Shown here one piece after another: positions 34,694-43,229 of a DNA stretch of 64,000 bases (position 1 is its first letter; the number at the start of each line of letters is the position of its first letter). Below the pieces are notes generated by a model. That model searched no databases. It was given only the letters and a program-made list of their open reading frames with translations, and was not told the origin of the DNA. A program made the position numbers and the translations under genes. Source of the DNA: an uncultured Oscillospiraceae bacterium (lineage in GTDB: Bacteria > Bacillota > Clostridia > Oscillospirales > Acutalibacteraceae); contig UQHH01000009.1 of the NCBI GenBank assembly GCA_900540865.1, positions 1 to 64,000 of the forward strand. Reading direction: 5' to 3'.

Positions 34694-35974
34694 TTATTGG
34701 CACAGGAGCTTCTCCACGGCGGCAAGCTTGACGCACAGGCAGAATAAATCCATCGCCACGTTCAGCTCAGCGACCGGCGGGAATGTCGGCGCAATGCGGA
34801 TGTTTGAATCCTTCGGGTCCTTGCCGTAAGGATAGGTAGCGCCCGCGCCCGTGAGGACGACGCCCGCTTCCTTGCAAAGCTGTACCACGCGCTTCGCGCA
34901 GCCTTCGAGCACGTCGACGCTTACAAAATACCCGCCGTTGGGCGTATTCCACCGGGCAATATCCGTACCGGACAGCTCGTCATTCAAATGAGTGAGCACC
35001 GCGTCAAAACGGGGGCGCAAAATTTCCCTGTGCTTCTGCATGTGCCTTTTTACGCCTTCATAATCGCCGAAAAAGCGCATATGGCGCAGCATGTTGATTT
35101 TATCATAGCCGATTGTCTGATAAGTATAGCGCCTCTTGAAGACGGCCATATTTGCCGGAGAGGAGGCCATAGCGGCGACGCCGGAGCCTGGGAATGTAAT
35201 TTTCGAGGTGGAGCAGAACAGGATGGCGAGGTCTTCATTGCCATTCTTTTTGCATTCGTCCATCAGGCTCAGGAGACGGTCGGGCGTATCGGTAATGTCG
35301 TGCACGCAGTATGCGTCGTCCCACATAATGCGGAAATCCTTTGCGGCGGGCCTGAGCCTCGCAAAGCGCCTGACCGTTTCGTCGGAATATGTGATTCCCT
35401 GGGGGTTTGAGTATTTCGGCACACACCAGATGCCCTTGATTGTGCTGTCGCTTTCCACGAGCTTTTCGACAACGTCCATATCGGGGCCCTGCGGCGTCAT
35501 CGGGACGTTTACCATCTCAATGCCGAAATATTCTGTAATGCCGAAATGCCTGTCATAGCCCGGAACAGGACAGAGGAATTTCACCTTTTCCTGCCTGCAC
35601 CACGGCTCGCAGCCGCCGATGCCGGCCGTCATCATGCAGGAAATCGTATCGAACATCATATTGAGGCTCGAGTTGCCGCCGACCATGATGTCCTTTGCGT
35701 CTACGCCGAGCATTTTAGAAAAGAGCGCCTTTATAGACGGGATTCCGTCGAGCAGGCCGTAATTGCGGCAGTCAACGCCATCGCGTGTTTTGCACTGCGC
35801 CCCGCTGTTGACGATGTCGAGCATTGGGAGCGATATTTCGAGCTGCTCTTCCCCCGGCTTGCCTCTGGACATATCCAGCTTTAAATCTTTTGCCTTGAAT
35901 TCATCGTATTTTGCCGAAAGCTCGCTTTTAAGCGAGGAAAGCTCTTCCTTAGACATATTTGAGAAGCTTTTCAT
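34694..35974 (-). CDS. Aspartate aminotransferase, class Ic type (PLP-dependent)
   Basis: A 426-residue fold-type I aminotransferase. The region matches the class Ic aspartate aminotransferases: LDMSRGKPGEEQLEISLPML, RNYGLLDGIPSIKALFSKMLG, GGNSSLNMMFDT, CPVPGYDRHF, WCVPKYSNPQGITYSDE, WDDAYCVHD and the PLP lysine in CSTSKITFPGSGVA, ending IRIAPTFPP. The substrate is inferred from the subclass. The start at 35974 has AAGGAG at 8 nt. It is monocistronic. Confidence 0.85.
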   Translation of the reverse strand: MKSFSNMSKEELSSLKSELSAKYDEFKAKDLKLDMSRGKPGEEQLEISLPMLDIVNSGAQCKTRDGVDCRNYGLLDGIPSIKALFSKMLGVDAKDIMVGGNSSLNMMFDTISCMMTAGIGGCEPWCRQEKVKFLCPVPGYDRHFGITEYFGIEMVNVPMTPQGPDMDVVEKLVESDSTIKGIWCVPKYSNPQGITYSDETVRRFARLRPAAKDFRIMWDDAYCVHDITDTPDRLLSLMDECKKNGNEDLAILFCSTSKITFPGSGVAAMASSPANMAVFKRRYTYQTIGYDKINMLRHMRFFGDYEGVKRHMQKHREILRPRFDAVLTHLNDELSGTDIARWNTPNGGYFVSVDVLEGCAKRVVQLCKEAGVVLTGAGATYPYGKDPKDSNIRIAPTFPPVAELNVAMDLFCLCVKLAAVEKLLCQ

Positions 35975-36180
35975 GATACATTCTCCTTCTATTATATGCA
36001 AAATTTTCATAAAACCAAATAACATTTTAATACTTAGAAGCAAAAAATGCAAGTTTAATTTCTTTTTCCTGCAAATTTGTCATTCTGCTGTCTTTATATA
36101 GCGAAAAAATCCGATTCTTGTACAGCTTTTTATAAGCTGCCCCATTCTATTATGATATATCCGGTTTTCAAAAATTGTGC

Positions 36181-36206
36181 AAAAAAGCAGCCGGAAACCG
36201 GCTGCT
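36181..36206 (-). terminator. Terminator of the Wzz/BY-kinase pair
   Basis: Perfect 9-bp stem AGCAGCCGG/CCGGCTGCT with AAA loop and a run of six T on the minus strand. Confidence 0.88.
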
Positions 36207-36225
36207 GCGTGTTTTTGTCTTTGTT

Positions 36226-36942
36226 TCAGGACCTGTAATAATAATTGTACCCATATTTTCCGCGGTGTTTCCCGTCAATAGGCTTACAGCCTACTTCGAT
36301 AAAGCCGAGAATCTGGCTGTCGGCAAGCTTGACATTTTGAATCAAGTTTTCGATATCCCCGTGCGTCGTGGAACGCTCCCTGACCACAACGACATAACCT
36401 GCAATATAATTTTTCAGCATCAGCGCGTCCGTAACGAGCCCCATAGGCGGCGTATCGAACAGGATATAATCGTAGCGCTCTTCCAGCTTTTCAAAAATAT
36501 CCTTCATTTGGAGGGAACCAAGCAGCTCAGAAGGATTCGGCGGGATTGGCCCTGAGGTGATGATATCGAGACAAGGGAGCACCTCGCTGTTGATTACCTC
36601 GTCGAGTTGTTTGAACTTTCCGACTACCTCGGAAAAGCCGGAATCATTGTTCAGCTTCATAAGGTTATGGATGTTCGGCTTACGCAGGTCCGCGTCAATC
36701 AAAATAACCTTCTTACCCATTTTGGAAAGAGAGATTGCCATGTTGGCTGTCGCGGTGCTTTTGCCCTCGCCCTTCGACCAGCTTGTAAACGCAATACATT
36801 TACGCTCATAGGCGGCAAGGGAAAACATCAGGTTGGTACGGGCGATTTTATAGCCTTCGATTACCGCAAAACGGCTGTTGTCGTCGATTACATTTCTTGT
36901 TTTTTCATAGTTTGTTTTCTTTCTGTGAAAGTTGATTTTCAT
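36226..36942 (-). CDS. BY-type tyrosine kinase (CpsD/CapB family)
   Basis: A 238-residue cytoplasmic tyrosine autokinase that regulates chain length and export of surface polysaccharide. Walker A SKGEGKSTATANMA, Walker A' VILIDADLRKPNIH, Walker B YILFDTPPMG, and a C-terminal tyrosine cluster YGYNYYYRS that would be autophosphorylated. It overlaps the Wzz-like gene by 4 nt, the split adaptor/kinase arrangement of Firmicutes. No polymerase or transferases adjoin it. Confidence 0.92.
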   Translation of the reverse strand: MKINFHRKKTNYEKTRNVIDDNSRFAVIEGYKIARTNLMFSLAAYERKCIAFTSWSKGEGKSTATANMAISLSKMGKKVILIDADLRKPNIHNLMKLNNDSGFSEVVGKFKQLDEVINSEVLPCLDIITSGPIPPNPSELLGSLQMKDIFEKLEERYDYILFDTPPMGLVTDALMLKNYIAGYVVVVRERSTTHGDIENLIQNVKLADSQILGFIEVGCKPIDGKHRGKYGYNYYYRS

Positions 36943-37682
36943 TCTTTCTTCCCCTTGCCTTCCGCTTCAATGTCCGCTATCCCGGCAAATACCGGGATTT
37001 CATACATTTTGTAAAGGTCGTCGCCAGGCTTGACAGTCGTATCGATTAATTCCAAAATCAGTGCGATTATAACGGCAAGCACCAGGCCGCCGCCCAAGCC
37101 GTAAAGGGTGTTCTTTTTGACATCCGGCGAAGAAGGCGCCGTGGGGACGTTCGCTTTGTCGGCAGTTATGATTTTTCCGTACGGAAAAAAGACTTTGTAA
37201 AGAGCTTGTCCCGCCTCGGGAACAGCATTTGCTATTCTTGCCGCCAGCTCAGGGTTTGCACTCGTCACACTTACGCGCAAAAACTGGGTATCGTCCACCA
37301 TGCTGACACTGAGCATTCCTTTAAGCGCACCGGGAGATATAGACAAATCAAGATATTCGATAATCTTATTCATCATGAGGTCTGTTTTAAATAAGGTTTG
37401 GCAGACCTGCGCTATACGCGCGGAAATGACGATGTCGTTCGCGCCCGATTTTTTCACTTCGCCCGAAGCGGTCGTCGCCGTCTCCGTATTGTCCGATTCC
37501 CCCGGTAAAACTTCTGAATTCGTAAGATACAGGAGCGTCGACGTCGTATACATGGGGGTAATCATATATGCAGAATAAAGGTAAAGAAGCAGGCCGCCAA
37601 GCAGCGTGACGATTATGATGAGCTTTATATGAGCCTTCAGCATTTTAAGAATATCGCTGATTGTTATTTCTCTTTTTGTCAT
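36939..37682 (-). CDS. Wzz/CapA chain-length determinant (kinase adaptor)
   Basis: A 247-residue membrane protein with two flanking helices (about 20-40 and 190-215), an extracytoplasmic domain containing YTTSTLLYLTNSE, SVTSANPELAARIANAVPE and the PTAPSSPDVKKN proline-rich segment before the second helix. Its cytoplasmic end (PVFAGIADIEAEGKGKKE) would contact and activate the kinase encoded next. Confidence 0.9.
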   Translation of the reverse strand: MTKREITISDILKMLKAHIKLIIIVTLLGGLLLYLYSAYMITPMYTTSTLLYLTNSEVLPGESDNTETATTASGEVKKSGANDIVISARIAQVCQTLFKTDLMMNKIIEYLDLSISPGALKGMLSVSMVDDTQFLRVSVTSANPELAARIANAVPEAGQALYKVFFPYGKIITADKANVPTAPSSPDVKKNTLYGLGGGLVLAVIIALILELIDTTVKPGDDLYKMYEIPVFAGIADIEAEGKGKKE

Positions 37683-37855
37683 AATAGTTATGAGAGCCCC
37701 CCACGCATTTTTTCTCTATCTATCTTACCAGAAATTTGTTTTTTTTAAGTCCTGAAAAGAAATAAAATCTCACAAGTTTATAATATCCATCCACTTTAAG
37801 GATTATTTTGTTGTTTTTTTGTAATTGTATACCCTGAAGCCGAATTTCAATGTCA

Positions 37856-37889
37856 TGAAAAAACAGGACGGAATTCATCCGCCCTGTTT
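37856..37889 (-). terminator. Terminator of the oadG-oadB pair
   Basis: Stem of about 11 bp with one mismatch (AAACAGGACGG/CCGCCCTGTTT) just after the beta-subunit stop, followed by TTTTTT on the minus strand. The preceding 170 bp to the Wzz gene hold nothing I recognise. Confidence 0.75.
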
Positions 37890-37903
37890 ATTATCTCCGA
37901 TGT

Positions 37904-39145
37904 TTAACCAAGTACACTGATTAAAACGCCTGCCGCGACCGCGGAGCCGATTACGCCAGCGACGTTCGGGCCCATGGCGTGCATGAGCAGGAAGTTGGCC
38001 GGGTTATCGCGCTGGCCGACCTTCTGCGATACGCGCGCAGCCATCGGGACTGCGGAAACGCCCGCGGAACCAATCAGCGGGTTCACCTTGCCGCCGGTAA
38101 CCTTATACATAATCTTGCCGAACAACACACCGAAGGCCGTGCCAACCATAAAGGCGGCTAAGCCAAGCCCAATAATGCCCAGCGTTTTCATACTGAGAAA
38201 AACCTCGCCGGTAGCAGTCGCGCCGACCGTGATACCGAGGAATATGGTAACGATGTTCATCAGCTCGTTCTGCGCCGCTTTGAAAATCCTGTCCACGACG
38301 CCGCTTTCACGAAAGATATTGCCGAGCATGAGCATACCGACCAGCGGGGTTGCGTCGGGAATGAAGAGCGCGACGAGAATCGTGACGATAATCGGGAACA
38401 AAATCTTTTCCAGCTTGGAAACGGGACGAAGCTGCTGCATGACGACGCTGCGCTCTTTTTTGGTAGTAAGCAAGCGCATGATAGGCGGCTGAATAATCGG
38501 CACGAGCGCCATATATGAATATGCCGCGACAGCGATTGGCCCCAGTAAGTGAGGCGCCAGCTTGCTCGTAACGAAAATAGCCGTCGGGCCGTCCGCACCG
38601 CCGATAATACCGATAGAGCCCGCCTCCGCTGGTGTAAAGCCGATTAAAATCGCGCCAAAGAACGTAACAAAAATACCAATCTGCGCGGCGGCGCCGAGGA
38701 TAAAGCTTGAGGGGCGCGCGATAAGCGGGCCGAAGTCGGTCATTGCGCCGATACCCAAGAAAATGAGCGGCGGATAAATACCGAGCTTGACGCCCTGGTA
38801 CAGGTAATAGAGCAGGCCGCCGTTTGTGGGTACGTTATAATATTCCTGTCCGTTCATTATCGTTGTAGCGTAATTCGCCGCTTCCCCTCCGTGCTGCGCC
38901 ATATAATCGCTGACAAGCACCATATCGGTAGAAGGGGTTCCCATAATGGCCGGGAACAGGTTAACGAGCAGCATACCGAACGCAATCGGCAAAAGCAAAA
39001 GCGGTTCATACTGCTTTTTAATCGCGAGAAAAATGAGTACGAGTGAAATCAATATCATTACATAGTTCTGCCACGGGAGCGATGTAATACCCGAGGAATT
39101 GAACAAGCCTACGATGGATTCCCAAAAGCCTTGTAAGATTTCCAT
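37904..39145 (-). CDS. Na+-translocating decarboxylase beta subunit (OadB/GcdB/MmdB family)
   Basis: A 413-residue membrane protein that couples decarboxylation of carboxybiotin to sodium export. The conserved region FTPAEAGSIGIIGGADGPTAIFVTSKLAP contains the essential Asp of the family, and the C-terminal NPLIGSAGVSAVPMAARVSQ block, AMGPNVAGVIGSAVAAGVL end are typical. Oxaloacetate, glutaconyl-CoA and methylmalonyl-CoA versions cannot be told apart from this subunit. The alpha and biotin subunits are absent here. Confidence 0.93.
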   Translation of the reverse strand: MEILQGFWESIVGLFNSSGITSLPWQNYVMILISLVLIFLAIKKQYEPLLLLPIAFGMLLVNLFPAIMGTPSTDMVLVSDYMAQHGGEAANYATTIMNGQEYYNVPTNGGLLYYLYQGVKLGIYPPLIFLGIGAMTDFGPLIARPSSFILGAAAQIGIFVTFFGAILIGFTPAEAGSIGIIGGADGPTAIFVTSKLAPHLLGPIAVAAYSYMALVPIIQPPIMRLLTTKKERSVVMQQLRPVSKLEKILFPIIVTILVALFIPDATPLVGMLMLGNIFRESGVVDRIFKAAQNELMNIVTIFLGITVGATATGEVFLSMKTLGIIGLGLAAFMVGTAFGVLFGKIMYKVTGGKVNPLIGSAGVSAVPMAARVSQKVGQRDNPANFLLMHAMGPNVAGVIGSAVAAGVLISVLG

Positions 39146-39186
39146 GAAACACTAACATTCCTTTCCGATGTGTTGTCTTTGCTGTG

Positions 39187-39558
39187 TCAAAACGGCCTGG
39201 TATTGTCCATCAGGCCGGCTGTGCTCCACACAGGACGGCTTTGGGATGACCTTTTGATACTCTTTACCGCAACCGTGTTTTTCCCATACATTGCATCGAC
39301 GGCCGCCGCAATAACAGCGACAACCTCGCCCGGTATTTCACCCGGCGCGGGTGCTTTCTCCTGCACGGGAACAGGTTCCTGCACTGCCTCCTGGCTCTGC
39401 AGCTTTTCCTTCTGGTTTTTCTTTTCTTTTCTCTTATTCAGTGTGTTATAAACGATTGTGCCATAGAGCTTGATTACACCGATGAGCAGGAAAAGAATCA
39501 GAAAAACAACAACGAATCCGGTAATAAGGAGCGTAACCGCAAGCATGATGTTATCCAT
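39187..39558 (-). CDS. OadG-type gamma subunit
   Basis: A 123-residue protein with one N-terminal membrane helix (about 5-30), a Lys/Glu-rich coil, a Pro/Glu/Val linker (about 55-80) and the short conserved block VVAVIAAAVDAMYGK. This is the layout of gamma subunits that assemble the decarboxylase. It is 41 nt upstream of the beta gene. Confidence 0.82.
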   Translation of the reverse strand: MDNIMLAVTLLITGFVVVFLILFLLIGVIKLYGTIVYNTLNKRKEKKNQKEKLQSQEAVQEPVPVQEKAPAPGEIPGEVVAVIAAAVDAMYGKNTVAVKSIKRSSQSRPVWSTAGLMDNTRPF

Positions 39559-39623
39559 TGTACTTACCTATCCTTTCCGGAGTAAAAACCTATACCCCGC
39601 CATTTTAAATCAATTTCCGTATT

Positions 39624-39652
39624 ATTATACCCCAGCTTTTCCCCCATTTCAA
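39624..39652 (-). promoter_or_regulatory. Sigma-A promoter for oadG-oadB
   Basis: TTGAAA (39647-39652), 17-bp spacer, TATAAT (39624-39629) on the minus strand, 65 nt before the gene. Confidence 0.85.
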
Positions 39653-39753
39653 TAAATATAAACGGTGAAATCGAAGCTGTCCAAAACTTTGGAAACTTGT
39701 CTAATTTTTCACAAATCGTCCCCAATAATTAATGCACTATTATAGCTGCCCAA

Positions 39754-39801
39754 AGAAAACAGGCGTACACAAGCAGCGGATGTCCGCCTTTGCATACGCC
39801 T
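39754..39801 (-). terminator. Terminator after spoVM
   Basis: Two-tier hairpin: outer arms AGGCGTA/TACGCCT (39761-39801) around an inner GCGGA/TCCGC stem, followed on the minus strand by GTTTTCTTT. Confidence 0.7.
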
Positions 39802-39863
39802 TATGCCGCCTATTTTTGTAACGCTTTATTTGTGTTTACAGACGGCGTTCCCTATGTTTATTT

Positions 39864-39956
39864 TCAGCCTTCCTGCTTTTCTACCTTCTTGATTTTAAAA
39901 AATTTACGCAGAAAAAATCCAAGGACTGCGGGGCTTTCCAGTACGACTACCTTCAT
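39864..39956 (-). CDS. spoVM: Stage V sporulation protein M (SpoVM), 30 aa
   Basis: Curvature-sensing amphipathic peptide that anchors the spore coat basement layer (SpoIVA) to the forespore membrane. The product, MKVVVLESPAVLGFFLRKFF followed by ten basic-rich residues, aligns without gaps to Bacillus SpoVM: Met1-Lys2, Pro9, Leu12, Gly13 and Arg17 coincide, including Pro9, which is critical in Bacillus. A strong GGAGG lies 7 nt before the ATG. Too short for most gene callers. It follows a 49-codon gene by 19 nt. Confidence 0.88.
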   Translation of the reverse strand: MKVVVLESPAVLGFFLRKFFKIKKVEKQEG

Positions 39957-39975
39957 AACATTACCTCCGATAAAG

Positions 39976-40125
39976 TCAGCATCTCAAGGTTGCAAGACCG
40001 ATGCCGAGGACGATGATAACAATCGCCGCGATACAGATAATAAAGCGGTCGGGAAAAAAACACGCCGCAATCAGCCCAAAGCCAAACGCGACCGCTGTTT
40101 TTCCCCTTTTTCGGTAACAGTTCAT
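39976..40125 (-). CDS. Small hydrophobic membrane protein, 49 aa
   Basis: Not recognised as a named family. The ATG has GGGGAG at 9 nt. The basic N-terminus (MNCYRKRGK) is followed by two hydrophobic segments (about 11-24 and 28-47) separated by PDR. It is immediately upstream of spoVM, so co-transcription and a sporulation role are likely but unproven. A longer overlapping frame (to 40156) exists but gives an implausible arginine-rich product. Confidence 0.65.
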   Translation of the reverse strand: MNCYRKRGKTAVAFGFGLIAACFFPDRFIICIAAIVIIVLGIGLATLRC

Positions 40126-40229
40126 TTCCCATCACTCCCCGGCAAGCTTTGGCCATAACCTCCGCGCGGCCTTGTTACTGCTTTAATACAGTATATACAA
40201 CGAGAGAAAAAGTGTGACAGAACCGTTTT

Positions 40230-41663
40230 TTACTGCCTTGCAAGCCGAAGGAGGTCGAGCGTGTCGAGAATGCCGTCGCCGTTGATATCGAACGCCAAAT
40301 CGAATGGGAATGCAAGCCTGCTTTCCCCCAAAAGCTCCGACATGGCCGCCCGCTTATCGTTTTTATTGACATTCCCCTCCCCGGTCAGGTCGCCGGTTAC
40401 TACTAGAATATAAGCCTCTTTTATATTTCCGTTCGCGTCGCTGAAATATACGGTCATCCCCGTACCTGTATTTCCGCTCGTTTTAACAGACCCATTATAA
40501 TTTTGAAAGGAAATCCGATACCCTTCATATGAAATATTGCTTTTGAATTTTGCAATTGTCGTTCCGGGAGTTATTCCCGTAATCAAAAATTTATTGCGGT
40601 CGATATGATAAACGGGGGATGAAATTTTTCCATATACAGGCGTTGGCAATGATGATGAAGAGCCGCCGCCTGTAGGCTGCGTCGGTTTTTCTTCTGGAAT
40701 TTCCGGAATATCATTTGCTGAAAACAGATAAAATCTTCCGCTGTTTGCCCCATAACCGCCGAGCATACCGGACGAGGCGCACAGAGAATCGAGCTTATCA
40801 CTTAAATTAAGAGAGCGCACGCGCTTTCCGGAAGAGATTTGATACCCGTCGATTCTTCCGCCGGTCGTAATGTAAAGCTTCCCGCCGGCTGACGCCCCGT
40901 TTGGAGAATCGGATACCATTCCGGCGGAAAACAGCTTATTTGCGGATGAGCCGTTAAAGCGGTAAACATTTCCTTTTTTATCTGTCATGAGCCCGCCGCC
41001 CGCCAGATGCAGCATATCACCCGGGATGCCGCCCATACACTTTTTCAGCGTTCTGCCGGATGCGTCCAAATAATAAAGCGCGTCTGAAGTCAAAACAAAC
41101 AACACCCGAAGCTCGCTGTCATAAAAAACCTGTAGAATATTCGCCGGGCAGGCTGCTGTAAAAAGCGGCGCGCCGCCTTCTGAAAAAACATTAATCCGCT
41201 CCTTTTTCGTATCGTCCACTAAATAAAAACAGCCGCCGCCCGCGGCAAACCGGCTTCCCTTCGCAGCGAATACGCCGTTTAAAAAAACTATATCCGTTTG
41301 TCCGGTCGAAAAATCGTAGCTCGTCACGCTAGTCTGCCTGACCACGCCCCCGCTGTCCTGCGCGGTTAGTCTTGCGGTAAAGTAAACGCGGGTGTTTGCC
41401 GCCGAAAATGAGATGCACTCGTCTTCAAGCGTAAGGGATATTCCGGACGACGAGCCGCTCTTTTTTATATTCTGGGCGCGTACGTTCCGGCCGGAAACGC
41501 CAATTAAATAAAAGCCGTCATCCGCACAGGACAACAGGCTGTATTTTTCCAAACCGCTGAATTCCGGCAAATCGATATAGGAGTAAGCCCTGCAGGTGTA
41601 TACCGGCAAAAAGAGGATGGAAACCGTACAAATCCATACCAACATTTTTCTTAAGAGCTTCAC
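40230..41663 (-). CDS. Secreted dockerin-type protein
   Basis: A 477-residue exported protein. Signal peptide (MLVWICTVSILFLPVYTCRA region), a propeller-like region with repeating short strands (about 40-320: FYLIGVSGRN, LFVLTSDALYYLDASGR, KLYITTGGRIDGY), a Pro/Thr/Gly/Ser linker (about 325-345), a beta domain (FLITGITPGTTIAKFKSNIS) common in front of dockerins, and a C-terminal type I dockerin with two calcium loops (GDLTGEGNVNKNDK and DINGDGILDTLDLLRLAR). The GTG start at 41663 has GGGGAGGG at 7 nt. The binding partner (cohesin) is not in the window. Confidence 0.85.
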   Translation of the reverse strand: MKLLRKMLVWICTVSILFLPVYTCRAYSYIDLPEFSGLEKYSLLSCADDGFYLIGVSGRNVRAQNIKKSGSSSGISLTLEDECISFSAANTRVYFTARLTAQDSGGVVRQTSVTSYDFSTGQTDIVFLNGVFAAKGSRFAAGGGCFYLVDDTKKERINVFSEGGAPLFTAACPANILQVFYDSELRVLFVLTSDALYYLDASGRTLKKCMGGIPGDMLHLAGGGLMTDKKGNVYRFNGSSANKLFSAGMVSDSPNGASAGGKLYITTGGRIDGYQISSGKRVRSLNLSDKLDSLCASSGMLGGYGANSGRFYLFSANDIPEIPEEKPTQPTGGGSSSSLPTPVYGKISSPVYHIDRNKFLITGITPGTTIAKFKSNISYEGYRISFQNYNGSVKTSGNTGTGMTVYFSDANGNIKEAYILVVTGDLTGEGNVNKNDKRAAMSELLGESRLAFPFDLAFDINGDGILDTLDLLRLARQ

Positions 41664-41949
41664 GCCGCAACCCTCCCCGGTTTCCATCCATTATTGATTA
41701 TAAGCGTAGAACTCTTTCTCAGGATAAATCGGTGAATTTATTTCAAACCATAAAATATAGTCAAAATGAAATAGTGGGTTAAATTCAGCTTATTTGAACC
41801 AATGAGGTAAAACCATTTGATTAAAACCGTATCGCTTAGTATAGAAACCGCGTGGAAAATATATGAAACCGGACAAGCACACGGCCTATCTGTTGAAAAA
41901 AACAATCTATTAGGTTAGAATAAATAAAAACGGAAAAGGAGCGCTCCGC
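41664..41949. other. Intergenic region before the methyltransferase
   Basis: Divergent region of 286 bp, AT-rich. It holds the methyltransferase promoter (41893-41921). I see no confident promoter for the dockerin gene and no RNA gene. Confidence 0.5.
41893..41921 (+). promoter_or_regulatory. Sigma-A promoter for the methyltransferase
   Basis: TTGAAA (41893-41898), 17-bp spacer, TAGAAT (41916-41921), 28 nt before the ATG. Confidence 0.75.
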
Positions 41950-42573
41950 ATGATAAAAAAATTGACTGCAAACGCGAGAAATCCCCAGGGCCTATGGGGA
42001 AGCCTTATGATAAAAAAGATGAATAAGGGGCATTCACGGATGACCCGCTGGGCATTTGAGCGCCTTGATATAAAGCTAGATGAAACGATTCTCGATATAG
42101 GCTGTGGCGGAGGAAACGCCGTAGCAATACTCGAAAAGCTTGCCCCGAAAGGAAAGGTTTTCGGAATCGATTATTCCGCGCTGTCCGTAGAAAAGGCGTC
42201 GGTTAAGAATAAAAGGGCAATTGTGCAGGGCAGGGTAAAAATATTGAACGCAAGCGTTTCTTCCCTGCCGTTCCAGGATAAATCGATTGCGCTCGCCACC
42301 GCGGTTGAAACCATTTACTTCTGGCCTGACCTGAAAAACGATTTTAAAGAGGTGTACCGCGTACTCAAGGACGGCGGCCGCTTCTGCGTGGTTTGCGAGA
42401 TGGTAAAAAACAGCGACGGTACCGGCGCGCATACGCAGGTTGCTGATTTTTTAAAACTGCATTACCTATCGCAGGAAGAAATCGAGCGGCTTTTTATTGC
42501 TGCCGGGTTTAAAAATATTTCCATACACCGTGATGAAACCAACGGCTGGCTTGCCGCAACCGGCATAAAATAA
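41950..42573 (+). CDS. Class I SAM-dependent methyltransferase
   Basis: A 207-residue methyltransferase domain of the UbiE/type 11 group: motif I ILDIGCGGGNAV, post-I acidic residue in FGIDYSALSV, motif II-like region LNASVSSLPFQDKSIALATAVETIYFW, and VLKDGGRFCVVCEM. Substrate unknown. AAGGAG at 8 nt before ATG. Single gene, convergent with nrdR. Confidence 0.85.
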   Translation: MIKKLTANARNPQGLWGSLMIKKMNKGHSRMTRWAFERLDIKLDETILDIGCGGGNAVAILEKLAPKGKVFGIDYSALSVEKASVKNKRAIVQGRVKILNASVSSLPFQDKSIALATAVETIYFWPDLKNDFKEVYRVLKDGGRFCVVCEMVKNSDGTGAHTQVADFLKLHYLSQEEIERLFIAAGFKNISIHRDETNGWLAATGIK

Positions 42574-42581
42574 AAAAAGAA

Positions 42582-42607
42582 AAAGGCTCCTCAAAGCGGG
42601 AGCCTTT
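42582..42607. terminator. Bidirectional terminator between methyltransferase and nrdR
   Basis: Nine-base stem AAAGGCTCC/GGAGCCTTT with an 8-nt loop, A-rich before and T-rich (ACGTTTGTTT) after, serving both convergent genes. Confidence 0.8.
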
Positions 42608-42615
42608 ACGTTTGT

Positions 42616-43071
42616 TTATTTGTCCTTGAGCAGCTTGTTCAGCTCCTCCATAAATGTGTTAATATCCTTAAATTGGCGGTATACGGAAGCAAACCGAACG
42701 TAGGAAACCTCGTCTACGTTTTTCAAAAGCTCCATTGCATATTCGCCTATTAGCTTGGAGGTAACCTCCCTGTCGAGCGAATTCTGCAGCTTGCTCTCAA
42801 TGTCGTCAACCATACTCTCTATCGTCGATATGGATACCGGGCGCTTTTCGCAGGCGCGCAGCAGGCCGGCGGTAAGCTTGTTCCTGTCAAATACTTCTCT
42901 CGATTTGTCACGCTTGACGACAATAACCGGAACGGTTTCGATTACCTCGTGCGTGGTAAACCGTTTCCCACAGCTCAAGCATTCCCTTCTTCTGCGGATG
43001 CGTTCCCCGTCGTCCGCGGGGCGTGAATCTATGACCTTGCTCTCTTCAAAACCACAATAAGGGCACTTCAT
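42616..43071 (-). CDS. nrdR: Transcriptional repressor NrdR
   Basis: Represses ribonucleotide reductase genes when dATP/ATP is bound. Zinc ribbon CPYCG...CLSCGKRF (Cys3, 6, 31, 34), then the ATP-cone domain ([37 protein letters not shown]). Length 151 aa is exact for the family. Start ATG at 43071. Confidence 0.97.
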   Translation of the reverse strand: MKCPYCGFEESKVIDSRPADDGERIRRRRECLSCGKRFTTHEVIETVPVIVVKRDKSREVFDRNKLTAGLLRACEKRPVSISTIESMVDDIESKLQNSLDREVTSKLIGEYAMELLKNVDEVSYVRFASVYRQFKDINTFMEELNKLLKDK

Positions 43072-43148
43072 ATAAAAAATCTTCCTTCCATTGCGCATAT
43101 CTGAGGACGCGTTTCAGCCATCCTGTGTTTTATATTTCATTTGAAGCA

Positions 43149-43178
43149 ATTATACCATATATAGAACAGAAATGGCAA
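43149..43178 (-). promoter_or_regulatory. Sigma-A promoter for nrdR
   Basis: TTGCCA (43173-43178), 18-bp spacer, TATAAT (43149-43154) on the minus strand. Confidence 0.6.
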
Positions 43179-43229
43179 GCATTCCCTATATATGCACATT
43201 CTACAAGGTTCAAACCATTTTTTAAGTAC

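Noticed and set aside
39953..40156. 67-codon minus-strand reading frame over the spoVM region
   Set aside because: Arginine/histidine-rich implausible product; the same DNA encodes two genes with good ribosome sites in other frames.
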